Numbered from the stretch's first letter, positions 22,915 to 35,253 are shown. The stretch: 64,000 nt of DNA from Salvelinus alpinus (GCF_045679555.1 NC_092093.1:66101714-66165713); one strand, 5' to 3'. Numbers and translations are program-made. The notes: generated by a model not told the origin, from the sequence alone.

Positions 22915-23627
22915 CACCTGTGTGTGTTTGGACTTGAATATAATATAATCCCCGTATGTCTTTGTATCTGTCTCTTCCATATAAGAAGATAATACATTTA
23001 TGTTGATATATAACTTAACACTCTCACTATAAATGTAGTTAACTGAACCAGTATTAGCTCAGTTAACTGAACCAGTATTAGTTCAGTAACCATACATTTT
23101 CAGTGTATGCCTATAGAACAGGTCTCTACAGCAGCAGCAGAGTCATCCAGTGAATCTAAGTTAAATAGATGAACACTCTCCTCTCTCCCGAGGACTGCGG
23201 CGTTGCATCTGTCAGGCGGCACTAAATTTAGCGCTGGCGTTTATTTACCTGATGCCCTTGCTGGAGTGTCCTTGCTAAATGAAGGGCGAACAGGCCTGTC
23301 ACCAATCAGAGCAGCGCGCTGCACACTCAACCCCTCATGGATCACAGGCACGCACAAGCATACACACGTACACACACATGCATGACACGTGCATTGCACA
23401 TACACACACATTTATGGGTGCATGCACAAACATACACACACACGCACAAAGACACACACAGTCCCTCCCAACCTCTATGGTCACAATCCCATCCAGGTAT
23501 ATACACTATCATTGCACTAAGGAACTAGCGCCGAGGTCTTTAGAGCCCAGTTTGTCAATGAACCAGAGGATTTTGTGAACCAGAAACAATATGTTTCAAC
23601 TTCTATTGCTATTTGAGATTTGTTTTA
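22915..23627. other. Unassigned stretch with a local duplication and CA-rich part
   Basis: The phrase agttaactgaaccagtatta occurs twice in tandem at about 23037-23080. A degenerate CA-rich tract runs from about 23348 to 23460. No gene. Confidence 0.6.
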
Positions 23628-23914
23628 GTGTCATTTTGTGGGTTTGGCGGTGGTAGAGTGGTGTTTTTGTGTCATTATGTGGGTTTGGCGGTGGTAGAGT
23701 GGTGTTTTTGTGTCATTTTGTGGGTTTGGCGGTGGTAGAGTGGTGTTTTAGTGTCATTTTGTGGGTTTGGCGGTGGTAGAGTGGTGTTTTAGTGTCATTT
23801 TGTGGGTTTGGTGGTGGTGGAGTGGTGTTTTAGTGTCATTTTGTGGGTTTGGTGGTGGTAGAGTGGTGTTTTAGTGTCATTTTGTGGGTTTGGCGGTGGT
23901 AGAGTGGTGTTTTT
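23628..23914. repeat. Minisatellite of seven 41-bp units
   Basis: Exactly 287 bp, seven copies of a 41-bp unit beginning GTGTCATTTTGTGGGTTTGG. Differences are single bases (ATTTT/ATTAT, GGCGG/GGTGG, TAGAG/TGGAG and the last base). Confidence 0.95.
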
Positions 23915-24508
23915 GTGTTGCTGAGGTGTTGAGTGCACAGCTTCCATATGGATCAGTGCATCTCTATGGTGCTCCTGAGACATCCCTCTTGTTCCTGCAG
24001 CATTCCAGGTCCGTCCTTCCTGTAGTTCCCCCTGTATGGCACTGATTGACAAGTGTCCGCTCCCCTCAGCCGCATAATCAATCTGGTAATTGATGTCAGA
24101 GGGTCGGCTGCTGTTGTCTTTCTTTGCCTAATTAATCTTTGTCACCACTGGGGAGAAGGAGTAGGAGTTGGGAAGTTTTTTTTTCTGTTCTCTTCCTCTC
24201 TCTGTGTCTCTTCTTTCTCTCTCTTGCTCCCTCTCTCCTCTTTCTCTTTCTCTTTCTCTCCCTCCCTCTCTCTCTCTCTCGTTCTCTCTATTTTTGAGCT
24301 TAGTCAAGACTCTCCTCAGAGACACGTATGTTATTCCCTTCATGGTTTATGCATGTTATTGTGCCGGGTTCATTGTGTCTGGCAGGCAGGGTCTTTAAGG
24401 GGAAGGTAAATGTTAGGCTTGCTGTTTCCATTAGTAACCAACAGGCCTGCAGGGAACAGGGTGGTCAACCTGCCAGGCCTCAGTTCACTCTGTTCACCTT
24501 CTATGTCG
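23915..24508. other. Unassigned stretch with a CT-rich tract
   Basis: A pyrimidine-rich tract spans about 24177-24290. The open frames across it are low-complexity artefacts. No gene. Confidence 0.6.
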
Positions 24509-24550
24509 CAAATGGCATCCTATTCCCTATAGGGAATAGGATGCCATTTG
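24509..24550. mobile_element. Perfect 42-bp palindrome, arms of the palindromic MITE (copy 4)
   Basis: Each 21-bp arm is the exact reverse complement of the other, with no spacer at the centre (24529/24530). The arm sequence, with aatggcatcctattccct, matches the outer arms of the MITE family, so this is a deletion form without the middle part. Confidence 0.9.
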
Positions 24551-24947
24551 GGAAGGACACCATTTATAATTTCACAGACAATACTAGGTCTTTTGCATTG
24601 TAATTACCTGCTTTCGTGTTTTGTTTGTACAATGTACAGCTACCTTTATACAGATGTATGATCTTCATTTCAGCCGCTACAGCAGGAAAATAATCCTGTG
24701 GCAACAGGAAATGGGAATTATTATGTGGTGAAGTGGTTTATAATTAATACACATTTTTTTGAAGGGTTTTGATATAGTTTTGATTAGGCGAAATCAAGTC
24801 TGACATTTTAAAGTGTAAATTACACTAGAAGTTCTCAGCAACAAAAGAGTGATCAAATGAATATCCTTACATCCTACATCGTGACTATCCACAGCAGTAC
24901 ATTGAACTTTGTGGGGTCGTAATGATGGGAGCATACACGTTGTCTGC

Positions 24948-25048
24948 ATCCAAAATGGCACACTATTCCCTATGTAATGCAATACTTTTGACCAGGGCTG
25001 TTGTCAAAAGTAGTGCACTACGTAGGGAATAGTGTACCATTTAGGACA
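24948..25048. mobile_element. Palindromic MITE (copy 5)
   Basis: From atccaaaatggcacactatt to gtgtaccatttaggac, with an internal gcaatacttttgacca and its mirror tcaaaagtagtgcact. Confidence 0.85.
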
Positions 25049-25998
25049 CATACTATGCATGCTCTCTGATGGCAGAGACCCTGGAAACAGCCCACTCCAC
25101 TTCTTCACCTCCTGATTATTTAACTGGCCTCACCACCGAGGATGCCAATCAAGCTGCTGATTGGATGTCAAAGACCTGCAGGATTTTCAATAGACCCTGA
25201 GCACTGTGCTGCAAAGAACAGCATCCTCTTTTACACCATATATTCATTGCTATACATCTTAAAAGAAGCAACAGAATGGGTCCATCTAATTCGGCACACT
25301 TCCCCAAACTCATGGCTTAGCCCCCCAGTGCCCCCTATTGGCCCCCCACTCATCTGTTGCCTCCATGGACCTAGTCTTTCTCTAAATAGTCAATACTTGA
25401 TCTAAATAGTAAAACCCACTTTGTTTAGAGACATTTTTAAATTGTTACAGATTGTGTTTTTGACAACAACTAAGATAACGAGCTGGAGGTGATCTGATTT
25501 CTTCCACGTCATCATTAAACATACCGATTTTAAATATTCTCTTCCCTGTAAACAATCCCTATGGAGTGATTAGCATTTCCACGAGCGCACTTTCTCTTCC
25601 TTCCTCTCCCTCTTTCCATCTCTCTCTCTCTCTCTGTCTCTTTCTCTCTCCCCCCCCACCTCTCGCCCCTGCAGTTTGATGCAGGGGTGAGGTGAGGTGT
25701 CCTGATAAGTATGATTATTATGGGGAATAGCGAGAGCGAGGGTCCAATTCTAACCCTGTCTATCAGCTCGCTCCCTCACTATTCCTCTCCCGCGACAATA
25801 ACACTCTGCAATTCTTACACGTTGATCACAGACCCATTAAAGGTATTCAGTCCCTTTTTTCTCTTCCTTTTCCCCCCCTTGTGCAATCTTTTCTTCATAA
25901 GGGCTTGAACCACGGCATCAGTCTGCTGCTATAAGCTCAGAGTGTATTTCTCAGAGCTGTTGACAGCAGCCATTCTTAAGACAACCTACTCAGGGTGT
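25049..25998. other. Unassigned gene-free stretch
   Basis: CT-rich microsatellite at about 25617-25650, otherwise no recognised element. Confidence 0.5.
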
Positions 25999-26082
25999 GC
26001 ACCCTATTCACTATTCCCTACATGGTGCACTACTTTTGACCAGAGCCCTTTGGGAATAGGGAATAGGGTGCCATTTGGGACG
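25999..26082. mobile_element. Palindromic MITE (copy 6)
   Basis: From gcaccctattcactattccc to agggtgccatttgggacg. The middle is shortened. Confidence 0.85.
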
Positions 26083-28366
26083 CGGGCTACGACATTGTGC
26101 AACGGAACCTTTTCAGATCATGTCATGTTAATAGAATAAAAATAGTTGTATTTTCCCATATATTCACGATTATGGCCTGATTTTATGTTATTGCTTGTGC
26201 ATGTTTTTTTTCAGTGGAAAGTAAGGCTCTTAACATAGTTTGGGGATCAGACTCTAGCTTAGGAACCTTTATATAGTCATTATAATCCTGACATTATAAA
26301 TGTATTGCTCGATTCCCAACATGTCCTTCCAAAGCACGTGTCCACTTAAGAGAACCCCATTATTCCTGACACGGTGTTTACATATGAAAGATCTCCGAAA
26401 TGAAGTGGGAGAAGTTAACGTCTCGGATTCACTGTGGAAAAACATATAGTAAATCTTCATATAGCAGTGATGATGGAAATACAATGATAAAGAAATAGCG
26501 TTATGTGCAAATGGATGGAAATTGGACGGAACTAAGTAGTAGCATATTTTGGCGGCGCTGTTGGTGCCTGGTGATGTGAATGAAGATGTCATAAAACATG
26601 TCTTTCAAAGGAAGTCAAGGTGGTTGGAGGCTCACATCAAAGTTCCCTGGGAGGAGATACAAATTGCCTGTGAGTCCCAGGGGTCATGCTCAATGCCAGT
26701 CAGCTGAATGGTCTCTACAGTCACATCTAATTGGTCTGTCTGTATAGTGCCGCTTCCCGTCTGCCTGCACAGTGTCACGGTGCACGTTATTTCAACCCTG
26801 ACCCGTGAGGGTGGGCGTATGACCCTCTGTCCCACAAACAGACAGGGAGAGGAGAGTAGGCCTCCTTCTCACATAGAAACATGCCCTGTCCAGCTCTCCT
26901 ACAGTACTCTATAAGATTCAAAATCATATTAATTTCTCATATCTGTTTGTTTAACTTACAGTGTCAAATATAACTGTCTAAGTAATTAAATGAACTGAGT
27001 AGTGGTAACTTACAAAACACAAGCAGGAGTCATAATAACTTGATTACATTAAGTCAAACTTACTCAATTGCTCAATGTGTCTCTCTTTACTAATACATGG
27101 TTGAAGTATAAAGTATTTATGAAACTCTGTCGAATCAGACACATTTAACAGTGAGTGGCATGTCTGTTCACCATCCAGTTAACAAAGGCAGAGATTTAGG
27201 CCAAACCAGGTCCAGCTAGTTCTAAATGAGATGACCGGGAGGTCCCCATGATCACAATCATTCCACTGAAAGGCTGAGAGTCCACTCGTTTTCGCTGTGT
27301 GTGAAATGACAAGAATCCCTCTCATCGACTCTGAGGCAGACATGTATTTATAGAAAAGCATTTAGGGCAGTAAATTCAACACATTTTGTAGCGCCGGCGT
27401 CCAGTCTGTAGCGAGTGAGTGAGTTTTTACACACTTCCCTGTCAGTTTTCAGGGCGCTTCGCAATCAGAGGATGTGGCAAAGTCTCACGGGTCAGACCCA
27501 ACTGTGGTGCCGCCGGAAACCCGGCCTCTCTTCGTTTGGTGAGGTCGGACAAAACACTGTGTACCAAGAACATTCATTCAACTGAACGCGTACATGATTG
27601 AAACGTCTGTATTTGTAAAAACCCATAACCAATGTATGAGAAATATGTGATTCTCCTTAACCAACATAGCAACGTTCCAAGAGCTTTTAGGGAACGTTCT
27701 GTGCTGGCTGGGGTTAGAGCGTGTTGATTTCTTAGGTTCTGCATTGACATTGTACAAACTGACAGTTTATAGAGAAACCCTAGGATTATCCCTTTGAGAA
27801 AGAACCACACGATTTCACATATGAAATTTCCATATGTGAAATCATGTGTTTTTAGAACACTTCACATGTGATGATGCCTTAACAAACCTACAAAACTGTC
27901 AGTGCTCAACCTTAACATGTGTTGACAATAGAACAGAACAGATTAACTGGAATGATATTTACTCTCACAGGTGGCCAAAAATAACTATCTGAAAGCCACA
28001 CCGCTAGTAAAACACTCCTCCAGTCTTCTGATCTGACCTGGGGGATCATAGCTCAATAACCCAGCATCAACAACCCAACTTAAAGAAAACAATGGATTGT
28101 TTGTGACCCAACTGGTTTGATCAAAATAACCCAACGTGTGTTCTGTCCAATATTTAAGCGAACTGGGTTGTTTTTAACCCAGCATTTTTTTTAGTGTAAA
28201 GTAAATCTCAGCTTTGTTAAAAATACACTCAAGAAAGACTATTATATTCATCATAGTGATCCAGGAGTAACATTAAAACAGAATGGTATGCCCCACCAAC
28301 ATTAGACAACTATACAATCAGATGATGAGAGAATAGTCCGAATAACTGATAACTGAAATATGCACT
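26083..28366. other. Unassigned gene-free stretch with one palindrome
   Basis: No gene recognised in 2.3 kb. An 18-bp inverted pair, CACACGATTTCACATATG at 27806-27823 and its near mirror at 27831-27849, forms a hairpin with a 7-base loop. Toward the end (about 28045-28200) repeated 'aaccca'/'tgggtt' phrases suggest an old MITE. Confidence 0.5.
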
Positions 28367-28515
28367 AACGTTCAAAAGTTTGGGGTCACTTAGAAATGTC
28401 CTTGTTTTTGAAAGAAAAGCACGTTTGCCCATTAAAATATCATCAAATTGATCAGTAAAAAAGTGTAGACATAGTTAATGTTGTAAATTACTATTGTAGC
28501 TGGAATATTTACATA
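28367..28515. mobile_element. Fragment of another Tc1-like element
   Basis: It begins aacgttcaaaagtttggggt, a terminal sequence of an abundant salmonid Tc1 family that I recognise. No transposase part follows. Confidence 0.6.
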
Positions 28516-29004
28516 GGCGTACAGAGGCACTGAAGTCCACAAGCAAAGTGAAAAGGTGAGAGGAGGAGAGCGTGTAGATGCGAAAAGGAATGTATTGATC
28601 AAAGGGATCATGCTGTTTGTATGTGACTGCTATGAAAGTGAAGTGTGTTTGCTTGTAATCAGAAGTGTATTCATTTTGTTGAAAAACGATTCCGTTGAAA
28701 AACGTTTCTTAAACGGAAGCAAACGGGAATAAACATACCTGAATTTGTCCAATAGAAACTCTCATTCGCAACTGTTGGACTAATGATTTCACCCTAGATC
28801 AGCTAGATGCAGGCAAGAGTGTGCAAGGTGGTATTGAATGTGTCACTGTCTGTCACCTTAATTACTCAAATTTCTCTCGACCTGTTGCCCTTACGTTGTA
28901 AACTTTCATCCATAGGCTAGGTTGTAGCAACCTCATGATGGGTATAGGGAAAATGTTGAGTATCGTGTAGTAGCTTAAACCTATCGATGTTACATTGAGC
29001 TAGG
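28516..29004. other. Unassigned gene-free stretch
   Basis: Nothing recognised. Confidence 0.4.
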
Positions 29005-29373
29005 TGTAACGATCGTCTGTTGTGAAGAAGGTGTGGACCAAAGCGCAGCGTGGGAAGTGTTCATGATTATTTATTTAAAAAACTGAACACTGAGACAAGA
29101 TAACAAAATGTAACAACACGAAACAGTTCTGTCTGATGAAGACACAAAAACAGAAAACAACTACCCACCAAAACCATGTGGGAAAAAGCTACCTAAGTAT
29201 GGTTCTCAATCAGAGACAACGATAGGCAGCTGCCTCTGATTGAGAACCACACCCGGGCCAAACAACAAAGATACAAAACATAGAAAAATGAACATAGAAT
29301 GCCCACCCAAATCACACCCTGACCAAATCAAAATAGAGACCTAAAAAGCTCTCTACGGTCAGGGCGTGACACT
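29005..29373. mobile_element. Non-autonomous DNA element with internal hairpin
   Basis: The right edge carries gtcagggcgtgacac and the left gtgtaacgatcgtctg. Both are familiar ends of a common salmonid non-autonomous element. Inside, GGTTCTCAATCAGAG (29201-29215) pairs perfectly with CTCTGATTGAGAACC (29234-29248). Confidence 0.6.
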
Positions 29374-30390
29374 AGGTGAATGGAATATGAATGACAGTCA
29401 TCCAAAATGTTGTAATAGAAATAAGGCCATGCTCTTAAACGGCACCGACGCCACATGGTGAAATTTTGCATCCCCATGTTGTCACATTTATTTCACGAGA
29501 TCACATTTTTACACGTGTAGTTTCATGTTATCACATGTTGCTTTTACATGTTATCATATGTAAGGGATCATAAATGATGACGTGTCTTTACAAAGATGGC
29601 GTAACTGATGTGATGTGTTTAATAGTTTAATGGTTCACGGTATCGGGAAAGGCCTCAATCCCTTTCCTCAAACAGCTGGCACCTGTCTAGTCCCCCTGTG
29701 ATGATCCCCTTAGCTTGTGATCTGGGCTTTTAAAGACTTTACTACCCACAGTAGCCTAAAGATGCAGTGCACAAAGCTTTAAACCTAACCCTCTCCTTAC
29801 CTGACGAAGCACCGAGCTGCTGTCAGGCTGTAAAGATAAAGGGCGGGGTGTTTTCCCACCTGCACAAAGAGACCTGAGATAAGCACAACTGCCACTATTC
29901 ATGTCAGTCACAAAATACACTACTGTTGCTCCGATAATAACATACACCATTCTTCCCTATCGCCTTATTCCAATTTACCGTATGTCTGATTTGTTAAAGA
30001 ATGTAAGATTTATAGAACTGGTGGTTGTGAACATTATTGGCTTGGTCGTGAAGTTCGTCCTTATCTGATGACGTACGAGAACATATGGAGATTTGACGTC
30101 CTACGCTTACAGTATGTGTTCAAACACTCTACACACATACTCGACACTCCTGAAACAATGTTCTCATTCGCTTTTAGGAATCGTCGAAGTGTATTTTTGT
30201 TTTTTTGTGTCGTCTTGTTTTCCCGACCGCCACAGGATTAGCGACAGCTTACTGAGTTTACTGCAAGACTTTAGTCATCAGGAAGGAAAGAGGGGCTCCT
30301 CCTTGCTCTTTGGACTATGATCCCGGCAGGCTCGTGTTAACGAATCGGTTTGGTTTGACTTGGAGGTAGAGGAACTGTACTCAGAGTCAA
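29374..30390. other. Unassigned stretch with repeated TCACATG motifs
   Basis: Between about 29445 and 29570 the motifs tcacat/tttcac/cacatg recur, as in the palindrome at 27806. No gene recognised. Confidence 0.5.
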
Positions 30391-30510
30391 CATCCCAAAT
30401 GGCACCCTATTCCCTTTACAGTGCATTATTTCTGATCAGTGCCCATAGGTCAAGTCTGTCTTGCTGGTCAAAAGTAGTGCACTATATAAGAAATAGGGTG
30501 CCATTTGGGA
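30391..30510. mobile_element. Palindromic MITE (copy 7)
   Basis: A nearly full copy from atcccaaatggcaccctatt to agggtgccatttggga, with both arms and the middle. Confidence 0.9.
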
Positions 30511-31419
30511 GAATACTAGATTGGAGTCAGACACTGTCTGGTGAGAGATAACGAGGAGAACACAATTACGTCACGGAAGGGAACGGGCAATCAATGGCAG
30601 CAGCCTGCGATCGATAGCCATGCTCTTGAGGTTGGAGCCGCTGTAGCTGGGCTATGTCTACTCCACAGCAGTTTATCCCAGCACTAATCTAACACGCCAA
30701 TTTTATATCTCTACTAATAGCATTATAATTCACAGAGACAGACAGAGAGAGAGAGAGGCCCCCGGAGGAGAGAGACAGATAGAGATGGAGCGGCAGAGAA
30801 AGAGACAGATTTTCTCTGCTCTTTTCACAGGAGGGGTATTATCGGTGTGGTATGTGTGGAGTGGACATTGTAAAAGGACACACCTAGCACTAATCTGTCT
30901 GTCTGTCTGTACAGTCATTCAATCAATAGCTTACTGTCTGTCTGTATGCACAGTCATTCAATCAATAGCTTTAGTTTAAATACCTCTTCCTCCCTGAAAT
31001 CAGTTTGTTTACCTGAAATGAGGTACCAGGAAAATATACATTTTTACACAGTTACTATTTTATTTTCATGTTTTATTTAACTTTTATTTAACTAATCAGA
31101 CGTCAAAGCTGTTTTAATAGGGGTCAAACCACAATCGCGTGCACAACCACTACAACAGGTACTTAAACACAAGTGTCTACATCGTATCACTCACATGTGG
31201 TCCAAAACATAAAAACATGACAAGAACCATGAGTAATAAACACATCTTCTTAACAGGGACCTGGTTGCTATTTGACTGGGAGACAGAGCATTTTTATAAG
31301 CCATCATAAAGGGATTTGGAAAGTTAATGTGTTGTTTGAAGTGTCCACCAGGCTTCAGAGCTGAAAGGAAGGTGAGCTTGAACGTCTGAACTTGATCTCC
31401 GTGCTAACCCACAGTGTGC
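30511..31419. other. Unassigned stretch with GA tract and tandem duplication
   Basis: GA-rich at about 30735-30800. The phrase cagtcattcaatcaatagct is present twice (about 30912 and 30951) together with ctgtctgtctgta. No gene. Confidence 0.6.
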
Positions 31420-31537
31420 GTCCCAAATGGCACCATCTTCCCTATTGAGTGCACTACTTTTGACCAGAGCCCTTTGACCAGGGCCGATGGGGCTCTGGTC
31501 AGGGAATACTTTCTAGGGAATGCGGTGCCATTTGGGA
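31420..31537. mobile_element. Palindromic MITE (copy 8)
   Basis: From gtcccaaatggcaccatctt to tgcggtgccatttggga, both arms present, with 'gaccagagccctttgaccag' near the centre. Confidence 0.9.
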
Positions 31538-31833
31538 AGAACCCACAGACAACAGCAACAGAAGTACGAAGACTGAGCCTTTGTTAAAGTGCTGTTTGTG
31601 AGGGAGATTATATTATTCCGGGTAGTGGTGAGGAGATGGGGTGTGGGGATGAGGATTGACAGGCAGGGGTCACTGGGAAAGTGTGACTCAGAGTGCAGCT
31701 CCGTCAGGGTCTAATCAGCTCGCTACTATCCAGGCTCATCCTCCAGAGCGCAGTTTGACATCTGCCTTCAATACCCGCTCACAGCTCTGCTCTCCTCAAC
31801 TTAGTTTGCCACATTGGGCTGGTCTCTCAAGGT
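31538..31833. other. Unassigned short stretch
   Basis: Nothing recognised. Confidence 0.4.
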
Positions 31834-32719
31834 GCGTCCGAAATGGCACTGTATCCCCTATATAGTGCACTTGACCAGGGACGGTCTGTGACGGTCATGG
31901 CATTTTGGATGGCGGTAATTGGCCAGCTAAATGACCGCGGTCACCGTAATAACCGTTCGAATAGGCACACATTTTCTCCTCTTCTCCGCTCCCGACTGCA
32001 TGTGCTGCCGTAAAAATAGAATGAATAGAACGGGTCCCCATTCAAACGCGTCCCCATTCAAGTCAATAATGGGTGGACTGGCGGCCATTGCGAATGTACC
32101 CATAGCAGAAACGGAAGAGGAAGCGAGACACCCCACTCCCAAAATGTTTTCTGGTTACAGTCAATGACCAGACCCAGCTGCTGTCGCACTGGTGTCTATG
32201 GGAGAGCCACCCCATTAAGCAGACCCGGAACTGACAATGTTTTTCAATTTTTGAATGGTAAACGACCTCTTCATTTCTCCAGCATCTTTGCCCATAGGAG
32301 CAAAGCAGAAAGTAAAAACAGGAAGTAAAAGCAGGAAGTGTACCCCTCAATATGGGATGTGATTTGTTGATTCAACTCAACTGACATGACAAAAAAATAC
32401 ATTCCATAACATCATTTGAATGAATATTCTACATTTCAGACAGGAGCGACACGCTTCCACCATGTTGTTTAGAGTCCATGTAATCGCAGAAGCGGACTCA
32501 ACCGCAACGAACGCTCCGCCATCCCACCTTCAGTCAGCTGTTGGTTCCACACCCCGAAACCCCCCACAAAGTAGATGTAGATATTTTTTTCAACGGTTAT
32601 GACAGGTATTTTATTTTAATGACGGTCTTCATCCATAACTGTGAGTTACACGGTTATACGGTAATGCTTTGGTCAAAAGTAGTGCATTACAAAGGGAACG
32701 GATGCCATTTGGGATGCGT
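31834..32719. mobile_element. Palindromic MITE (copy 9), split by a larger element
   Basis: The left half is 31834-31880 (gtccgaaatggcactgtatc to ttgaccaggg). The right half is 32669-32719 (ttggtcaaaagtagtgcatt to gatgccatttgggatgc). Put side by side the two halves make a complete copy. Confidence 0.8.
31881..32668. mobile_element. Dispersed element inserted in the MITE
   Basis: The 788-bp insert has ends rich in gacggtc/accgtaat/aacggttat in inverted relation (31885-31950 against 32595-32665). No coding part is seen. Family unknown. Confidence 0.5.
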
Positions 32720-34189
32720 CCTCAGTATAAGCCCCACTGTCTGTCTGCCACACACTATTGACATAACCCACTCAATCAGTCACTCGCCTTGTTAGCTTCT
32801 GTTTTGCTGTTTTTCTGAAAGCTAGTCTTGGCGCAAACCCTCACAAACACATACACACACACACTCACGAAACTCAGTTCTTCAGAGTTTGTCAGTTGGA
32901 AGTTTTGACGTTTGACGTTTGCAGGTTAAGTGTGAACTATGTAAAGGACTCTCACTCCTGGTGTGATGTCTGCGAAGAGAACTGAACAGTTGTGTTATCG
33001 TCACTGTCGCTAGCTGGTCAGTTGGATGCAACTCTGTCTGTATTGGTATGAGGTAGTTGTCTACTTTTGACTCGTTGGCTTTATGATGTCTAAGCAGACA
33101 TTACAAATATGCAGTCTGTGACTCATGAAGTTAATGGTTACTTTACCTTTGGTTAATATCATAATCAATTAGGTAATAGGGACGAACTGTATCTTCAGAC
33201 AGCATGAGTAATACTTTGGAATCAATCTTGGACCGTGTTGAACATTTCCTCCAAACGTACTTCTGACAAAGAACCAGCAAAGACCCAGTCTGATGACAGT
33301 TGCATTGTTGCTCCAAGGACAGAAATCATCAACATGGATGGGAAAGAGCAGATTGAGAGTGTGCTTGGCTGGCATGTTAGCATACCCTAACGACTAGCAG
33401 ATACTGGGGTGGTTAGTGTGGTTGGCACGGGGTAGCGCAGTAGCCTGTTCCTGTGGCGTAATTAAGCTATGTTGGTGTTTTCTGTGTTCCAGGGTTCATT
33501 TGACTAAGGAGGGAATTATAGCCTCTATTTGATAGGCCTGAGGTGATATGGCACACACTTGAAGGACTCGGGATCATTAAACAGATAGTATCTGTTTCCT
33601 TGCTTTTAGAAAAACGCAGATTGAACAGATCATGTCGAAGCAGAGTTTGCTCACCATAAGCATTGGTTTTGCATATCCAGATTTCTTACGCCAATGCAAT
33701 TATCATGTGTTTTGTCTCTTGCTGAAATTGCCATTACTGTTTCGCGGCAGAGGGCCAACCCAGTAAGCAAAATGACGTTGAAAATACGTCTAAAATACGT
33801 ACTTTCCAGATGTTGAAGTTAGATTCAGTTTAGGTTCTGAATGAAAGGTAAAAAATAAATTTTAAAGTATTTTGTGGACATTTAAGTAGGGGTGTGAATG
33901 TTTAAATGTTAAAATGTTTAAATGAAATTGGGATCCTTAACGTTGTTGTTTTTTTCTTTCACACAATGTAAATCACAGTGCAGTTATCACAATACATATT
34001 ATTCTCTGAGTTTTAGCCTAACTAGGCTATCTAGGTCTGGCGAAAGGTGTGTAATTTAAATTAAACCAGAGAGGAAGAGGCACATTTTAGGCTACTTGGT
34101 GAATTTGCCAGGCATATAAGACAAGAGATACATACTACCAAGACATATGGGCACACGGTTATTTCTGCCTGCCCCCTCCTCTCACTCCC
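32720..34189. other. Unassigned gene-free stretch
   Basis: No gene or known repeat is recognised in 1.5 kb. Short frames near 33169-33375 show no domain. Confidence 0.45.
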
Positions 34190-34435
34190 TCATGCTGCCA
34201 GCATTAGTGGAAACCAAGGCACTTCTCAGGGCAGGCCTGGTTATCGCATCTTCTGGGACAATTTTAGCTAACCTTAACCAAATTCTCCTAACCTGCCACG
34301 TTAATTCTTCTAACCTGCCACGTTAATTCTTCTAACCTGCCACGTTAATTCTCCTAACCTGCTGCATAAGTTCTCCTAACCTGCTACGAAAAGTCACTTC
34401 TGCTAGCCTTGGTTTCCACTAACGCGATACAGCCT
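34190..34435. repeat. Inverted-repeat-bounded element with internal 22-bp tandem repeat
   Basis: TAGTGGAAACCAAGG (34206-34220) is matched perfectly by CCTTGGTTTCCACTA (34407-34421). Between them about five or six units of a 22-bp repeat with ctaacctgccacgttaattc run from about 34280 to 34396, decaying to the right. Confidence 0.75.
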
Positions 34436-34861
34436 TGCGCTGGCTCACCTGCTCTTTCTCTTTGCTACCCACAAGGCACAGGAGTCAGTTCAACTAGTTC
34501 TGATTTACATTTGGTTGAGTTGTCAACTAACGTGAATTCAACGTGAAATTAATGAAAAATGTCACCATGACAGTGGATTTAGGTTAAAAGTTTGGTGAAA
34601 AAAATACGAAATTCCCTTACATTGAAGACTTTTTTCAAATCCAATCAGTTTTCCACATTGATTCAACGCCATCATATAGATTTTTGTTGGTTGAAATGAT
34701 ATGGAAACAATGTTGATTCAACCAGTTCTGAATACTTTCCAAATGCACTGTAGATGTCTATGATTGGTTCAGATTTGGAATAAAATCTGATCCAATCATA
34801 AACATCTATGTTTGGGCCAAATCAAGGCCAGTCTGGACCAGACTAAATCTGAACCATTTTT
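34436..34861. other. Repeat debris
   Basis: A Tc1 terminal scrap (tgaatactttccaaatgcac) ends at 34751. A small inverted repeat lies at 34751-34806 (tagatgtctatgattgg against ccaatcataaacatcta). No gene. Confidence 0.55.
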
Positions 34862-35047
34862 TCAAATTTAACTAGGCAAGTCAGTTAAGAACAAATTCTT
34901 ATTTACAATGACAGCCTACCGGGGAACAGTGGATTAACTGCCTTGTTCAGGGGCAGAACGACAGACTTTTACCTTGTCAACTCGGGGATTCAATCCAGCA
35001 ATCTTTCAGTTACTGACCCAACACTCTAACCACTAGGCTACCACTAG
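34862..35047 (-). mobile_element. tRNA-derived SINE (minus strand)
   Basis: From tcaaatttaactaggcaagt to accactaggctaccacta, with the reversed B-box at about 34984-35003. Same family as 12941-13121. Confidence 0.75.
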
Positions 35048-35113
35048 ATTTACATTTGAGCCAAATCAAGGCCAGTTCAAACCGGACAAAATCTGAACCT
35101 ATCTAAGAATACA

Positions 35114-35253
35114 TTTAGACAGGCAGCCCAATTCTGATCTATCTTTTTTTCAATCGTTTGTCTTTTGACCAACCAGATCAGCTGTGAAACATATCTGATG
35201 TGAAAAGACCTGATGCGATTGGTCAAAAGAACTGAATTGGGCTGCCTGTCTAA
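35114..35253. repeat. Foldback element
   Basis: TTTAGACAGGCAGCCCAATTC at 35114-35134 is the exact reverse complement of 35233-35253. Inner parts (tcttttgaccaa against ttggtcaaaaga) also pair. It is a familiar fish MITE. Confidence 0.85.

Noticed and set aside
24053-24409. Ser/Leu-rich open frames
   Set aside because: Low-complexity translation of a CT-rich tract.
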